A stretch of DNA of 64,000 bases from an uncultured Coriobacteriaceae bacterium (GCA_949287085.1 CASEER010000006.1:124001-188000); one strand, 5' to 3'; shown: positions 8,896 to 18,215, numbered from the stretch's first letter. Numbers and translations: made by a program. The notes: generated by a model from the sequence alone, not told the origin.

Positions 8896-9714
8896 ATGCT
8901 CACAGAACTGTATCAAAGCCTTGACCCGGTGGCTCTTTCGGTGGGGCCCATCACCATTTATTGGTACGGCATTGCCTACGTGGTGGGTGCGCTCATCACG
9001 GGCATCGTGATGTACCGCACGCAGCGCCGTTGGGGGCTCCATCTGACCGTGGACGACCTCATGATGGTCGTGTTTGGTGTGGTCATTGGCCTTATTATTG
9101 GCGCGCGCCTGTTTTACGTGGTGTTTTACGGCGATGGCTTTTACTGGACGCACCCGCTCGAGATCCTTATGACCAGCCATGGCGGCATGAGTTTCCATGG
9201 CGGTTTGGTTGGCGGCATCGTGGGCGGCTTTATTGTGTGCCGTCGGTATCGCATCTCGGCATGGACCATTGCCGATCTTGCTGTTATTGGCGTACCGCTG
9301 GCGCTCTGCTTGGGTCGCTGCGCCAATTTTGTAAATGGCGAGCTGTGGGGCAAGCCGACGGATTTGCCCTGGGGCGTGGTCTTTGGCGGCGCGGCGGGCA
9401 ACATGCCGCGACACCCCTCGCAGCTCTACGAGGCCTTTCTTGAGGGCGTCGTGCTGTTTGTGGTGCTCTACGTCATGAGTCGCCGCAAGCCGCCGCTGCC
9501 GCAGGGCACGTTTATGGGCACGTTTATCTTGGGCTACGGCATCGTGCGCTTTCTGATTGAGTTTGTGCGCGTGCCCGACGCGCAGCTTGGCTATATCTTG
9601 GGCGGCGTGATTACCATGGGCCAGCTGCTGAGTCTGCCGCTCATCATCATTGGCATCGTGCTTATTGCCTACGCGCTCCACGCCAAGCGTCCCCAGCGCG
9701 ATTACCTTGAGTAA
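8896..9714 (+). CDS. lgt: Prolipoprotein diacylglyceryl transferase
   Basis: An integral membrane enzyme that transfers diacylglycerol from phosphatidylglycerol to the lipobox cysteine of prolipoproteins, such as the MetQ homologue in this window. It is 272 residues with about seven hydrophobic helices. Diagnostic motifs are HGGMSFHGGLVGG, GRCANFVNGELWG (the Lgt signature Arg/Asn segment) and RHPSQLYEAFLEG. ATG 8896 was chosen because the Lgt fold begins right there (MLTELYQSLDP) after a GGCAGGGA site. The longer frame from 8704 overlaps nfu and lacks homology. Confidence 0.93.
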   Translation: MLTELYQSLDPVALSVGPITIYWYGIAYVVGALITGIVMYRTQRRWGLHLTVDDLMMVVFGVVIGLIIGARLFYVVFYGDGFYWTHPLEILMTSHGGMSFHGGLVGGIVGGFIVCRRYRISAWTIADLAVIGVPLALCLGRCANFVNGELWGKPTDLPWGVVFGGAAGNMPRHPSQLYEAFLEGVVLFVVLYVMSRRKPPLPQGTFMGTFILGYGIVRFLIEFVRVPDAQLGYILGGVITMGQLLSLPLIIIGIVLIAYALHAKRPQRDYLE

Positions 9715-9734
9715 TGCTGCAGAACGGCTAGAAT
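9707..9734 (+). promoter_or_regulatory. Promoter for the cobalamin-riboswitch transcript
   Basis: TTGAGT (9707-9712, overlapping the lgt stop codon) and TAGAAT (9729-9734) are separated by 16 bases, which places the start of transcription just before the riboswitch. Confidence 0.6.
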
Positions 9735-9744
9735 AGCAGCATGC

Positions 9745-9905
9745 ATTGACCTGACGGATGGCGCGCAAGCGCGGGCGTTCACGCCCAGGGGAATCGGGGT
9801 GCAAGTCCCCGGCTATACCAGTAACCGTAACTCGTGCTGCGGCAACGCCGCTGGCAGACAAGTCGGATCGCCTCTCCGTCGCAAGGCCGCATCGGGCGGC
9901 CGAGG
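9745..9905 (+). ncRNA. Cobalamin riboswitch
   Basis: The RNA shows the conserved core of the B12 aptamer: GGGAATCGGGGTGCAAGTCC (9789-9808) corresponds to the family's GGGAA-N-GGTG-N-AA-TCC strand. It is followed by CCAGTAACCGTAA in the position of the CACTGTAA strand, and by a B12-box-like segment AAGTCGGATCGCC (9860-9872). A GGCCG/CGGCC hairpin then precedes the ribosome site at about 9916, so control of translation is plausible. In known cases cobalamin binding represses the downstream gene. Boundaries are approximate. Confidence 0.85.
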
Positions 9906-9927
9906 TCCTGGATAGGAAGGTTCGACC

Positions 9928-12900
9928 ATGAACAATCAAATTCCGGAGCGCGCGCGGCGTTCTTGGTGCCGCATAGTGCGCGGTGCCGGTGCGTGTGCGC
10001 TTGCGGTGCTGCTGGCATGGGGCCAGGTGCCCGCGGCAGCATGGGCCGAGGTTGCCGGGACAGCCACGGCATCGGAGCAAAGTGTGGCAGCGCCTGCAGA
10101 CACGGCGGCTGCCGTTGCCGGTGAGAGTGCGGGTGGTGAGTCGGCGGAGGCTGATGCTCCCGCTGCCGGTGACAGCGCTGACGGTACTGACAGCTCGTCA
10201 CCGGGCACTGCTGCCACAGATGCGGCAGATGAGGGATCCGGCAGCTCGGGTACCGGCGCAGCGAGCGATGCCAGCGCGGCCACGGGTGCCACGCCGGATG
10301 CGAACGACGTGCAGGAGAGCACCTCGGCCGCTGCTGATGACGCGGGAGCAGATGCAAGCTCCCAACAGGATGCTGCGGAGGATGCCGCGACCGAGAACGC
10401 GCAGGACCACGCCAGCGCGGCAACCACCGGTGAAGCTGCCGATCATGCGGTGACCACCGAGGACAAAGAAGCAGGCGCCACGACGCGGGCCGACGAAGAG
10501 ATAAGCGTATCGGCGCAGGTCATAGGACGCAACGCGTCTGGTGACGTGGAGTCTTGGACGGGCAGCGACACCATGGAGCTCCCCGCGGACGCCACGGCGG
10601 CCGATGCCTCTGAGCAGCTCTTTAAAGCCAACAACCTTACCGCTGATTACGGTACGGGCTCCTACGGCTGGTACCTCAACAGCATCACCGATCCGGCAGA
10701 CGCCACGCGCGTGCTGGGTTGGGACGAGGCGACGGGCCGCTATTGGCAGCTCTTTGTTAACGGCGCGCCGTCTGATTACGGCGCGGGCTCGGTCAACCTC
10801 AAACCGGGCGATCAGGTGGTGTGGTTCTATTCCGCGTATGGCGAGAGCCTGCCCGGCAGCGGAGGCGCCGACGACGATACCGACGACGTGGCTACCGTTA
10901 CCGCAACGCTCGAGGTGGTGGGCCAGAACGCAGCGGGAGCGCAGCAAACGTGGCTGCCCCGCGCGCAGCTGAGCTTGCCCGAGGGCTCCACGGCGGCCGA
11001 TTTGACCGAGCAGCTGTTTGCCCAGTATGGGCTCACGGCGGACATCTACACGCCCGAGACGCACGGCTATTGGATGCTCAACACGCTTACCTCGCCAACC
11101 GATTCGTCGCTTACCTTGGGCTATGACCCAACATCGGGCTCGTATTGGACGTTGTTTATTAATGGCACCTATGCCATGGTGGGCGCAGACGGGTACACGC
11201 TTCAGACGGGCGACTCCATTACGTGGTGCTACACCGCCGGGTCGGAGCTCCCCAAAGGCGACGTTGCCACCAACCCCGATGCAGATCATCCCAACTTGAA
11301 TGCCGCGTGGTCCGGCTATGCCAACGGTGGTGCCGGTGCGGTGGTTGAGGGTGTGAACACACCAACGGGCGCGGGCACCACGGCGTGGAAGCATTCGCTT
11401 TTGTCGGATGAAGAGCGTGCTGCCGCTGCCTCGGCGGCGGCCTCGGATCCGCTCATCATTAACGGCAAGCTATATGTGGTGAGTGGCTCGTCTACCTACG
11501 ATGCCAGCAACAATTGGACCGAGACCAAGGCGCTCGGCCGCCTGACCGTCGTTAACCTGGCTACGGGCGCTGCCGAGCGCACCGTGCCGTTGGCGCGCGG
11601 CCTCGATTCGGTGTGCCGCATGGCGTACGCCGACGGTATCATCGTGATCCCGCTTGCGGGTGGGTACCTGCAGGCAGTCTCGGCATCCACGCTCGAAACG
11701 CTGTGGGTGGTCGACGCCATCGACGGCGCGCAGTCGATCTCGACGCTTTCCATTTCTGACGGCTATGTGTATGTGGCGACCGCCGATTCGCTGGGTTCGA
11801 GCGGCGGCATGTACGGTGCAGAGTCGGGCACGCTGCGCCGCGTGAGCCTGTACACGGGTGCGCTGACGGGCGTTACCACGAGCGATACGGCCGGGTATTA
11901 CTGGGCGGGCGGTATTGCCGCGGGCGACTACTTTGTGATCGGTAACGACGCGGGCGAGGTCGTGGTCTATACGGCCGACCTGTCGCAGCAGCTCTCGTCC
12001 ACCAAGCTTTCGGCCTATGTGCACGCGTCGCTGGTGCAGGCAGACGGCAAGATCTATGCGGTGACTGCCGACGGCACGCTTTACCAGCTGGAGCTGAGCG
12101 ACGATGGTGAGATTCGCGAGGTGGCCTCGTGCCGCTTTGCCGCTACGAGCACGTCGACGCCTACGATCGTGGGTGGCCGCGCCTACGTGGGTGGTGCCAC
12201 GGCAGATCACACTGGCGTGCTGGCCATCATTGATCTGGCAACCATGATGGTCAGCCAATCGGTAACCACGTATACGGGAACGACGGGCGCGGCGGCTGCG
12301 GAAAGCTTGCCGGCAGACGTTAAGTCGACACCGCTGGTGTCGGTGCAAAGCGGCGGAACCTACGTGTACTTTACCTGCAACAGCGAGCCGGGCGGCATCT
12401 TTGCGTACCGTCTGGGCGACCGCGCGGCGTACCAGCTGTACGAGCCTGCGGACGGCGACCAGAACTATTCGATGTCGTCGGTTTTGTGCGGGCCCGATGG
12501 CACGCTGTACTACACCAACGACTCCGGCAACCTGTTTGCCGTGAAGGCGGGGAAGACCGCGGGTGATGGTTTGGGAGGCAACGGCGGAGCCGGCTCCCAT
12601 GGCGGCGGCAACGGCGGGGCCGGTACCAGCACGGGCGCGGGCGGCGGCTCGGGTGCTGGCTCGGGGCAGCACGGTGCCGGCGGTAGCCAGCTGAACAACG
12701 ACGGTGCGGGCCAGCTGACAGCCGGCGGCTCAGGCGGGCACGGCACGACGCTCGGTGCGGCGCTCCACCCGCTGGGTACGGTGAGCCCGGCGTTCTTGCC
12801 GCTTGCTGCAAATGCGCAGGATAACGCCACCGCAGATGGTGACGCGCAAGACGAGACCGCAACCGATGAAACCCTGTCTGATGCGGCCGCCGCAACGGGC

Positions 12901-13083
12901 GCGTCTGTGGGTGCGGCCGGTGCGGCAGATGCCGAGGCCGCGGCGCGTGCGGTGACGGGCGCTGTTACCGAGGCCGCTCAGGCAGGCGTGCCGCGCTGGC
13001 TGCCCGTTGCGGGCATTGCCGTGGGCGTGTGCGGGCTCGCGGCCATTGGCGTGTACCTCGTCAGCACACGGCGACGCGCCTAA
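9928..13083 (+). CDS. B12-regulated surface protein: two DUF4430 domains plus beta-propeller
   Basis: A 1051-residue exported protein directly under the cobalamin riboswitch. Residues 1-42 form a signal peptide. An Ala/Asp-rich low-complexity segment runs to about 185. Two tandem DUF4430 (transcobalamin C-terminal-like) domains follow at about 190-315 and 325-445, each with the GYGWYL.../GRYWQLFVNG type of strand and a closing DQVVWFY or DSITWCY. Residues about 480-870 look like a PQQ/WD-type beta-propeller (repeated YVATADS, VVYTADL and GGRAYVGG blades). A Gly-rich linker leads to a C-terminal membrane helix and RRRA, with no LPXTG. The next gene repeats the DUF4430 domain. Family knowledge plus B12 control suggest a corrinoid-capturing surface protein; binding itself is not shown. 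Confidence 0.85.
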   Translation: MNNQIPERARRSWCRIVRGAGACALAVLLAWGQVPAAAWAEVAGTATASEQSVAAPADTAAAVAGESAGGESAEADAPAAGDSADGTDSSSPGTAATDAADEGSGSSGTGAASDASAATGATPDANDVQESTSAAADDAGADASSQQDAAEDAATENAQDHASAATTGEAADHAVTTEDKEAGATTRADEEISVSAQVIGRNASGDVESWTGSDTMELPADATAADASEQLFKANNLTADYGTGSYGWYLNSITDPADATRVLGWDEATGRYWQLFVNGAPSDYGAGSVNLKPGDQVVWFYSAYGESLPGSGGADDDTDDVATVTATLEVVGQNAAGAQQTWLPRAQLSLPEGSTAADLTEQLFAQYGLTADIYTPETHGYWMLNTLTSPTDSSLTLGYDPTSGSYWTLFINGTYAMVGADGYTLQTGDSITWCYTAGSELPKGDVATNPDADHPNLNAAWSGYANGGAGAVVEGVNTPTGAGTTAWKHSLLSDEERAAAASAAASDPLIINGKLYVVSGSSTYDASNNWTETKALGRLTVVNLATGAAERTVPLARGLDSVCRMAYADGIIVIPLAGGYLQAVSASTLETLWVVDAIDGAQSISTLSISDGYVYVATADSLGSSGGMYGAESGTLRRVSLYTGALTGVTTSDTAGYYWAGGIAAGDYFVIGNDAGEVVVYTADLSQQLSSTKLSAYVHASLVQADGKIYAVTADGTLYQLELSDDGEIREVASCRFAATSTSTPTIVGGRAYVGGATADHTGVLAIIDLATMMVSQSVTTYTGTTGAAAAESLPADVKSTPLVSVQSGGTYVYFTCNSEPGGIFAYRLGDRAAYQLYEPADGDQNYSMSSVLCGPDGTLYYTNDSGNLFAVKAGKTAGDGLGGNGGAGSHGGGNGGAGTSTGAGGGSGAGSGQHGAGGSQLNNDGAGQLTAGGSGGHGTTLGAALHPLGTVSPAFLPLAANAQDNATADGDAQDETATDETLSDAAAATGASVGAAGAADAEAAARAVTGAVTEAAQAGVPRWLPVAGIAVGVCGLAAIGVYLVSTRRRA

Positions 13084-13124
13084 GACGCACATAATGTGGC
13101 GTCACTTAAAGGAGATTCATTGCT

Positions 13125-14054
13125 ATGACCGATAATCAGGAAAACTGTACGCCTGAAGGGGACGAGCGCGCTCCTCGTGAGGATTCCTCGGCAGCATCAC
13201 GGGCGAGCGCTCGTCAGCGCGTGGTCCTTGGCATTCTTGCAATATGTTGCGTGGTGCTCATCGCCGTTTGCGGCGTGGCGCTTGCTACGAGCGGTACCGC
13301 GGCGAGCGCGCCGGCTGGTATAGTGGCTGCGCAGGGAAGTGCTCCGGCCGCGGGTGCGGCTGACGACGATGCCGCTGTTGCCGCGGATGCAGGCGATGAC
13401 GCGGCGGCTACGGGCAAAGCTGCAGCCTCAGACAACAAGGGCGCGCGTGCGTCGTCGGCGGATTCTTCAGCCGCCGCATCTAACGGCCGTGCTGATGGCG
13501 ACGGTGCACAAACAAAGGCGACATCCCAGCAGGGGACCAGCGCCTCGTCCAAGAGCTCAAACAGCAAGAGTTCAGGCTCGGGCCGAAAGAGCTCAGGTTC
13601 GAGCTCGCATACCAGCTCCTCTTCAAGCTCTTCCTCGCACGGTTCGTCCTCAAACCACAGCTCAGGCGGCAATTCCAGCTCAAGCAGCAGCTCGGGTGGC
13701 GCCTCGTCCGCAGGTCAGGCGGGCAGCACGCAGCAGAAGACGGTAACCATTTCCGTCTCGATCGACTCGAGCGCGGCCGACGGTTCGGTGAGCGGCTCGG
13801 GTACCTTTACGTTTTCGGCGGGTGCTACGCCCTACGACGCGCTCTGCGCCGTGCGCTCTGACGTGGCGGCGAGCAACACGGGCTTTGGCGTGTACGTTGA
13901 AGGCATTGGCGGGCTGTACGAACAGGACGAGCGCTATCCAGGCGTTTCGGGCTGGAAGTACATGGTCAACGGCTCGGTGATCATGAAGGCTGCCAACAAA
14001 TACACCTTGCACGACGGCGACCATGTGACCTGGTATTACACCGTTACCGGCTAA
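13125..14054 (+). CDS. Membrane-tethered DUF4430 protein
   Basis: 309 residues, 41 bases downstream of the large surface protein and probably in the same transcript, with AAAGGAG before ATG 13125. An N-terminal membrane anchor lies at about 28-52, a long Ser/Gly-rich spacer at about 55-205, and one DUF4430 transcobalamin-like domain at the C-terminus (about 206-309), ending GWKYMVNGSV...DGDHVTWYYTVTG. The long flexible stalk would hold the domain beyond the wall. The shared domain and the riboswitch upstream suggest it works with the larger protein in handling corrinoids. Confidence 0.8.
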   Translation: MTDNQENCTPEGDERAPREDSSAASRASARQRVVLGILAICCVVLIAVCGVALATSGTAASAPAGIVAAQGSAPAAGAADDDAAVAADAGDDAAATGKAAASDNKGARASSADSSAAASNGRADGDGAQTKATSQQGTSASSKSSNSKSSGSGRKSSGSSSHTSSSSSSSSHGSSSNHSSGGNSSSSSSSGGASSAGQAGSTQQKTVTISVSIDSSAADGSVSGSGTFTFSAGATPYDALCAVRSDVAASNTGFGVYVEGIGGLYEQDERYPGVSGWKYMVNGSVIMKAANKYTLHDGDHVTWYYTVTG

Positions 14055-14076
14055 GGCCACGCGGTATCCATACATG

Positions 14077-14148
14077 CCCCCGCGAATATGCGTGATTGGT
14101 GGATGTTTGCGCGCAAGCGGTAATCTGCCGGTACCATATGCGCGGGGG
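14077..14148. repeat. Inverted repeat before glmM
   Basis: CCCCCGCG (14077-14084) and CGCGGGGG (14141-14148) are perfect complements 56 bases apart, flanked by ATAC/GTAT-like extensions. It lies in the 5' leader of glmM and could fold into a long stem in the RNA. Confidence 0.4.
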
Positions 14149-14200
14149 TATCTCTCGTAGCGCCTTTCCCACGTCAGAAAACCATCTAGAGGGAGCAACT

Positions 14201-15532
14201 ATGAAGTACTTCGGTACCGATGGCTTCCGTGGGCGCGCCAACGAGGAGCTCACGGTTGACCATGCGTTTAAAATCGGCAAATTCGTGGGCTGGTACTATG
14301 GCCTTCGCCAGGGCCGCAAGACCAAGGCCGTGATTGGCAAGGATACCCGCCGTTCGAGCTACATGTACGAAAACGCGCTGGTTGCAGGCTTGGTTTCGAG
14401 CGGTGCCGACGCGTACGTGCTGCGCGTGACCACCACGCCGTCGGTCAGCTACGTGGTGCGCCACGGCGATTTTGACTGCGGCATCATGATCACGGCGAGC
14501 CACAATCCTTATCACGACAACGGCATCAAGCTCATTGATTCGGGCGGCTACAAGATGAGCCCGGACGTGCTGGAGCAGGTCGAAGCCTATATTGACGGCG
14601 AATTTGAGGTTCCGCTGGCCACGGGCGAGCAGATCGGCCGCGCCGTTGATTACGTTGAGGGCCGTTCGCGCTACATCAAGTCGCTTATCGAGTCGATGCC
14701 CTGCTCGCTTGAGGGTTTCCACGTGGCCATCGACTGCGCCAACGGTGCCTCGACGCCCATTGCGCCGCGCGTGTTCAGCGCGCTGGGTGCCGACGTGCAC
14801 GTGATTTCCAACGAGCCCGACGGCTTTAACATCAACATGGGCTGCGGCTCCACGCACATCGAGCGCCTACAGGCGTACGTGCGCGAGGAAGGGCTGGACA
14901 TTGGCTTTGCCTACGACGGCGACGCCGACCGCTGCATTGCGGTAGACGAGTACGGCAACGTGTGCGACGGCGACACCATCATGTACGTGTGCGGTGCGCA
15001 TATGGCCGAGAAGGGCGAGCTCACGGGCAACACGGTGGTTGCCACGGTCATGAGCAACATCGGCCTCTTTAAGGCGTTCGACAAGCTGGGCATTGGCTAC
15101 GAAAAGACCGACGTGGGCGACAAGTACGTGAGCGCCTGCATGCAGGAGCACGGCTATGCGCTCGGCGGCGAGCAGAGCGGCCACGTGATTTTCTCGCAGT
15201 ACAGCGCCACGGGCGACGGCATCAACACGAGCCTGCGCATCATGCAGACCATGATCGAAACGGGCAAGAGCCTGGGCCAGCTGCATAAGCCGCTCAAGAT
15301 CTACCCGCAGCTGCTCAAGAACGTGCAAGTTGAGGATAAGCACGCCGTTATGGAGCACGAGGCCGTCAAGGAGGCCGCGGCTGACGTTGAGGCGGCGCTC
15401 GAGGGCGAGGGCCGCGCGCTCATTCGCGCCAGCGGTACCGAGCCGCTCGTCCGCGTGATGGTCGAGGCACCCACGGTTGAGCTGTGCGAGCAATATGTCA
15501 ACAAGGTTGTCGACGTTATCGAGCACCTGTAA
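14201..15532 (+). CDS. glmM: Phosphoglucosamine mutase
   Basis: Interconverts glucosamine-6-phosphate and glucosamine-1-phosphate on the way to UDP-GlcNAc and peptidoglycan. The 443-residue length is typical. The N-terminal YFGTDGFRG, the phosphoserine loop ITASHNP (Ser100), the metal loop DGDADR and the sugar-binding GGEQSGH are all present, and RASGTEPLVRVM forms the phosphate-binding site near the end. ATG 14201 follows AGAGGGAG; the frame extends upstream but has no better site. The neighbouring amino-sugar/SIS genes form a separate unit behind a terminator-like hairpin. Confidence 0.95.
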   Translation: MKYFGTDGFRGRANEELTVDHAFKIGKFVGWYYGLRQGRKTKAVIGKDTRRSSYMYENALVAGLVSSGADAYVLRVTTTPSVSYVVRHGDFDCGIMITASHNPYHDNGIKLIDSGGYKMSPDVLEQVEAYIDGEFEVPLATGEQIGRAVDYVEGRSRYIKSLIESMPCSLEGFHVAIDCANGASTPIAPRVFSALGADVHVISNEPDGFNINMGCGSTHIERLQAYVREEGLDIGFAYDGDADRCIAVDEYGNVCDGDTIMYVCGAHMAEKGELTGNTVVATVMSNIGLFKAFDKLGIGYEKTDVGDKYVSACMQEHGYALGGEQSGHVIFSQYSATGDGINTSLRIMQTMIETGKSLGQLHKPLKIYPQLLKNVQVEDKHAVMEHEAVKEAAADVEAALEGEGRALIRASGTEPLVRVMVEAPTVELCEQYVNKVVDVIEHL

Positions 15533-15538
15533 TGCATT

Positions 15539-15578
15539 GAATGTCCAGTTTGGGGAACCGTCTCCAAATTGGACATTC
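15539..15578 (+). terminator. Long hairpin after glmM
   Basis: GAATGTCCAGTTTGG (15539-15553) pairs with CCAAATTGGACATTC (15564-15578), 15 bp with a single G:T wobble and a 10-base loop. There is no T-run, so it may be a processing or stabilising hairpin, or a dispersed palindromic element, rather than a simple terminator. Confidence 0.55.
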
Positions 15579-15613
15579 ACCAAGTGCTGGCATATTGTTG
15601 GACGGGGGTCACC

Positions 15614-15619
15614 TATAAT
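15614..15619 (+). promoter_or_regulatory. -10 element for the GntR regulator
   Basis: A perfect TATAAT lies 56 bases before ATG 15675. The -35 region has no clear consensus. Confidence 0.4.
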
Positions 15620-15674
15620 AGATGCTTGATGCGGCGCTTACACGCCGCACATAGGTGAGGGGAGACTCCGCGTT

Positions 15675-16415
15675 ATGTCTGGTGCTCTTGACGATACGTC
15701 GTCCGCGCCGTATTACATCCAGATCGTAGGCAACATTCGCTACGACATCGATTCGGGCAAGCTCCACGAGGGCGACAAACTGCCGAGCGAGAAGCAGCTG
15801 TGCGACTTGTACCACGTGAGCCGCGTGACCGTGCGTCATGCGCTTGATGAGCTGGCCGAGGCGGGTTATCTGGAAAAGCGCCAAGGCAAGGGCACCTTTG
15901 TAAAGTCCACGCGGTGCCTTTCCATCACGCAGAACTACCATCAGGGCGACACGGCAAGCTTTACCGACATGTGCGAGGCAGCCGGCTATACGCCGGGCTC
16001 GCGCGAGGTGGGGCTGGAGCACCGCGCTCCCACCGGCGAAGAGGTCCGTGCGCTTGAGATTTCGCCCGACGACACCGTGATGGTATTGCGCCGTCTGCGC
16101 ACGGCCAACGACGTGAGCATCATGTACGAGGAGAACGTGTTTCCGCTCGAGCCGTACCAGTTTATTGAGCAGGCCGATCTGTCCAACCAGTCCCTGTACC
16201 AGCTTATTGCCCAGAAAACCGGGCAGATTCCGAGCCTGGAAGGCGCATGCAACTTGCGCTCGATGCAAGCGACCGGCTGGTTGAGCGAGCTTTTGCAGGT
16301 TCCCACCGGCGAGCCGCTGTTTGTGCTGAAGGTGGGCTATTGCGATCAGGACGGCAGGCCCATGTACATTGGTACGCAATACATCATCGGGGCACGCTAT
16401 TCGTTTGCTCTCTAG
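15675..16415 (+). CDS. GntR/UTRA transcriptional regulator
   Basis: A 246-residue regulator. The N-terminal winged helix (about 12-80) carries the GntR signature (KLPSEKQLCDLYHVSRVTVRHAL). The C-terminal UTRA ligand domain (about 95-240) contains RLRTANDVSIMYEENVFP and ends GTQYIIGARYSF, as in NagR, FrlR and PhnF relatives that sense phosphorylated sugars or amines. It is followed by a terminator and then the PTS/SIS locus, so it very likely controls that locus. FrlR of the fructoselysine pathway belongs to the same subfamily. Confidence 0.88.
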   Translation: MSGALDDTSSAPYYIQIVGNIRYDIDSGKLHEGDKLPSEKQLCDLYHVSRVTVRHALDELAEAGYLEKRQGKGTFVKSTRCLSITQNYHQGDTASFTDMCEAAGYTPGSREVGLEHRAPTGEEVRALEISPDDTVMVLRRLRTANDVSIMYEENVFPLEPYQFIEQADLSNQSLYQLIAQKTGQIPSLEGACNLRSMQATGWLSELLQVPTGEPLFVLKVGYCDQDGRPMYIGTQYIIGARYSFAL

Positions 16416-16458
16416 CTCAGCCATCGGTTGTACCGTTCGCGTTTTACATAGAGCTGTT

Positions 16459-16494
16459 ACGAGCCGGTAATCCATTGCCGGCTCGTTTTTTATT
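16459..16494 (+). terminator. Rho-independent terminator after the GntR gene
   Basis: ACGAGCCGG (16459-16467) pairs with CCGGCTCGT (16478-16486), followed by TTTTTTATT. Confidence 0.85.
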
Positions 16495-16550
16495 CTGTAT
16501 GCCTTGCGCTCACCCCGCATAATATACCGCTCGTCGGCAATGTGGTTGCG

Positions 16551-16697
16551 CTTTCTCCACGAAGGGTCCATATTATGGGTTGCAAGCAACATGTCATATA
16601 ACGTCTTATTCAAATGGAAACCAATGAGCTACTGGTTTGCAACAGGCGTTCTGTAGACTGAGCTTGCACTAGTGGTACCTCGTAAAGGAGGAAGCAT
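16551..16697 (+). promoter_or_regulatory. Probable promoter/operator region of the PTS locus
   Basis: TATTAT at 16571-16576 is a candidate -10. Just after it lies GTTGCAAGCAAC, a 12-base palindrome that could be a GntR-type operator, and TTTGCAACAGG nearby repeats half of it. AAAGGAGG precedes the EIIB start. The site assignments are tentative. Confidence 0.35.
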
Positions 16698-17174
16698 ATG
16701 GCGGAACCTAATATTGTCCTTGCGCGCATTGATAATCGCCTGGTCCATGGCCAGGTGGGCAACTCGTGGGTTGCTGCTTCGCAGGCGAACATCATCATCG
16801 TGGCCGATGACGATGTTGAGCATGACGACGTGCAAAAGCAGCTCATGAAGATGACCATTTCGGTTAACCCCAACCTGCGCATCTTGTTCTGGTCGCTCGA
16901 CCGCACCATCGAAAAGATCTCTACCGCTAAGCCCGACCAGCGCATCTTTATCGTGGCGCGCAATCCGCAGAACATGCGCAAGCTGGTGGATGGCGGCGTG
17001 CCCATCAAGGCGGTCAACATTGGCAACATGCATGTGGCCGAAGGCAAGCGCGTGTTCCACGAGCAGCATGTGTACGTGGACGACGCCGACGTGGCCGATT
17101 TTGAGGCCATGAAGGCAAAGGGCCTCGAGGTCTACGTGCAGATTGCTCCTGGCGATAAGAAGTACGAGGCCTAA
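16698..17174 (+). CDS. PTS mannose-family EIIB component
   Basis: A 158-residue cytoplasmic phosphotransfer subunit of a mannose/fructose/sorbose-type PTS. RIDNRLVHGQV at the N-terminus carries the phospho-accepting His17, the family hallmark. Start ATG 16698 follows AAAGGAGG. It would receive phosphate from an EIIA that is not encoded nearby and pass it to the substrate moving through EIIC/EIID. The first structural gene of the locus. Confidence 0.92.
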   Translation: MAEPNIVLARIDNRLVHGQVGNSWVAASQANIIIVADDDVEHDDVQKQLMKMTISVNPNLRILFWSLDRTIEKISTAKPDQRIFIVARNPQNMRKLVDGGVPIKAVNIGNMHVAEGKRVFHEQHVYVDDADVADFEAMKAKGLEVYVQIAPGDKKYEA

Positions 17175-17411
17175 CAGCCTTACGGCGGGGCCTGCTGCTG
17201 GACATCGCGTCCCACAAGAGCAAGCTCTGCGTTAGCTAGGGCGCGCGCTGCGCTCGGTCGACTCCCACTCGTCAACTGGGCGCGGCACCGCTCCTACCTG
17301 CAGCTTTACGCGCATCTCAACATCAAACATCTCAATATCTAACGGAAAAGGGCTGATGGAAAGGGGGACGCCGCGAATAAGAGGGTTTTGTAGGAACGTA
17401 TTGGAGGGAAA
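17175..17411. other. 237-base gap between EIIB and EIIC
   Basis: No open frame resembles an EIIA domain or any other gene in this spacer. It ends with GGAGGGAAA, the ribosome site for EIIC. The gap is unusual inside a PTS operon. Confidence 0.6.
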
Positions 17412-18215
17412 ATGGAAATCACACTCATCCAAGGTCTTCTCCTGCTCGTCGTGGGCTTTATCTGCGGCGTAGACCAGTGCTGGGAGGCTTTCTACTGGTT
17501 CCGCCCCATGGTTGTCGCGTTCTTTGCGGGCATTGTGCTCGGCGACATCCAGCTTGGCATTGCTTGCGGTGCGGTTGCCGAACTTTCGTACCTGGGCCTG
17601 CTGACGGTTGGCGGCACGGTGCCGCCTGACCCGCTCATGGCCGGTATGATGACCGTGGTCATTGCCTACACCACCGGCCAGTCCGCCGATGCGGCCATTG
17701 GCCTGTCCCTTCCGTTCGCGCTTCTGGCGCAGTGGATCGGCATTATGTGGAACACCGTGTTTGTGGCGCTGGCTCACCGCGGCGACAAGTGCGCCGCCGA
17801 GGCCGACACCGCTGGCTTCCGCCGCACTGTGTTCTTTGGCCTCTTTGTTAAGGCTGCCACCACGGGTGTTGTGGTGTTCCTGTGCTCCTATGCGCTCCAG
17901 GGACCGATCCAGATGTTCGTGAACGCGTTCCCCACCTGGCTCATCCACGGCTTTGAGGTCGCGGGCGGCATCCTGCCCGCCGTGGGCCTGGGCCTGCTGC
18001 TCATGGTGATGCTCAAGACCCAGAACGTTGCGTACCTGTTCCTCGGCTTTGTGATGGCTACGTTCCTCCAGATGAGCAACGTGCTGCCCATCGCTATCGT
18101 CGGTGCCGCGCTTGCGTACATCAACTTTGCGCATGAGAAGAAGGCCGACGACGTTGCCGCGCTCGTTAAGTCGGGTGCCGCTGGTGTGATGGGAGATGAC
18201 GACAATGAGCTCTAA
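17412..18215 (+). CDS. PTS mannose-family EIIC component
   Basis: A 267-residue integral membrane subunit forming the sugar channel with EIID. The family motif region FFAGIVLGDIQLGIACGAVAEL and the conserved PPDPLMAGMM segment are present, with about seven or eight hydrophobic helices. ATG 17412 follows GGAGGG. Its end overlaps the start of EIID, which implies translational coupling. Confidence 0.92.
   Translation: MEITLIQGLLLLVVGFICGVDQCWEAFYWFRPMVVAFFAGIVLGDIQLGIACGAVAELSYLGLLTVGGTVPPDPLMAGMMTVVIAYTTGQSADAAIGLSLPFALLAQWIGIMWNTVFVALAHRGDKCAAEADTAGFRRTVFFGLFVKAATTGVVVFLCSYALQGPIQMFVNAFPTWLIHGFEVAGGILPAVGLGLLLMVMLKTQNVAYLFLGFVMATFLQMSNVLPIAIVGAALAYINFAHEKKADDVAALVKSGAAGVMGDDDNEL

Noticed and set aside
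17175..17411. Possible EIIA remnant between EIIB and EIIC
   Set aside because: No frame shows the EIIA-Man active-site region; stops are scattered in all frames.
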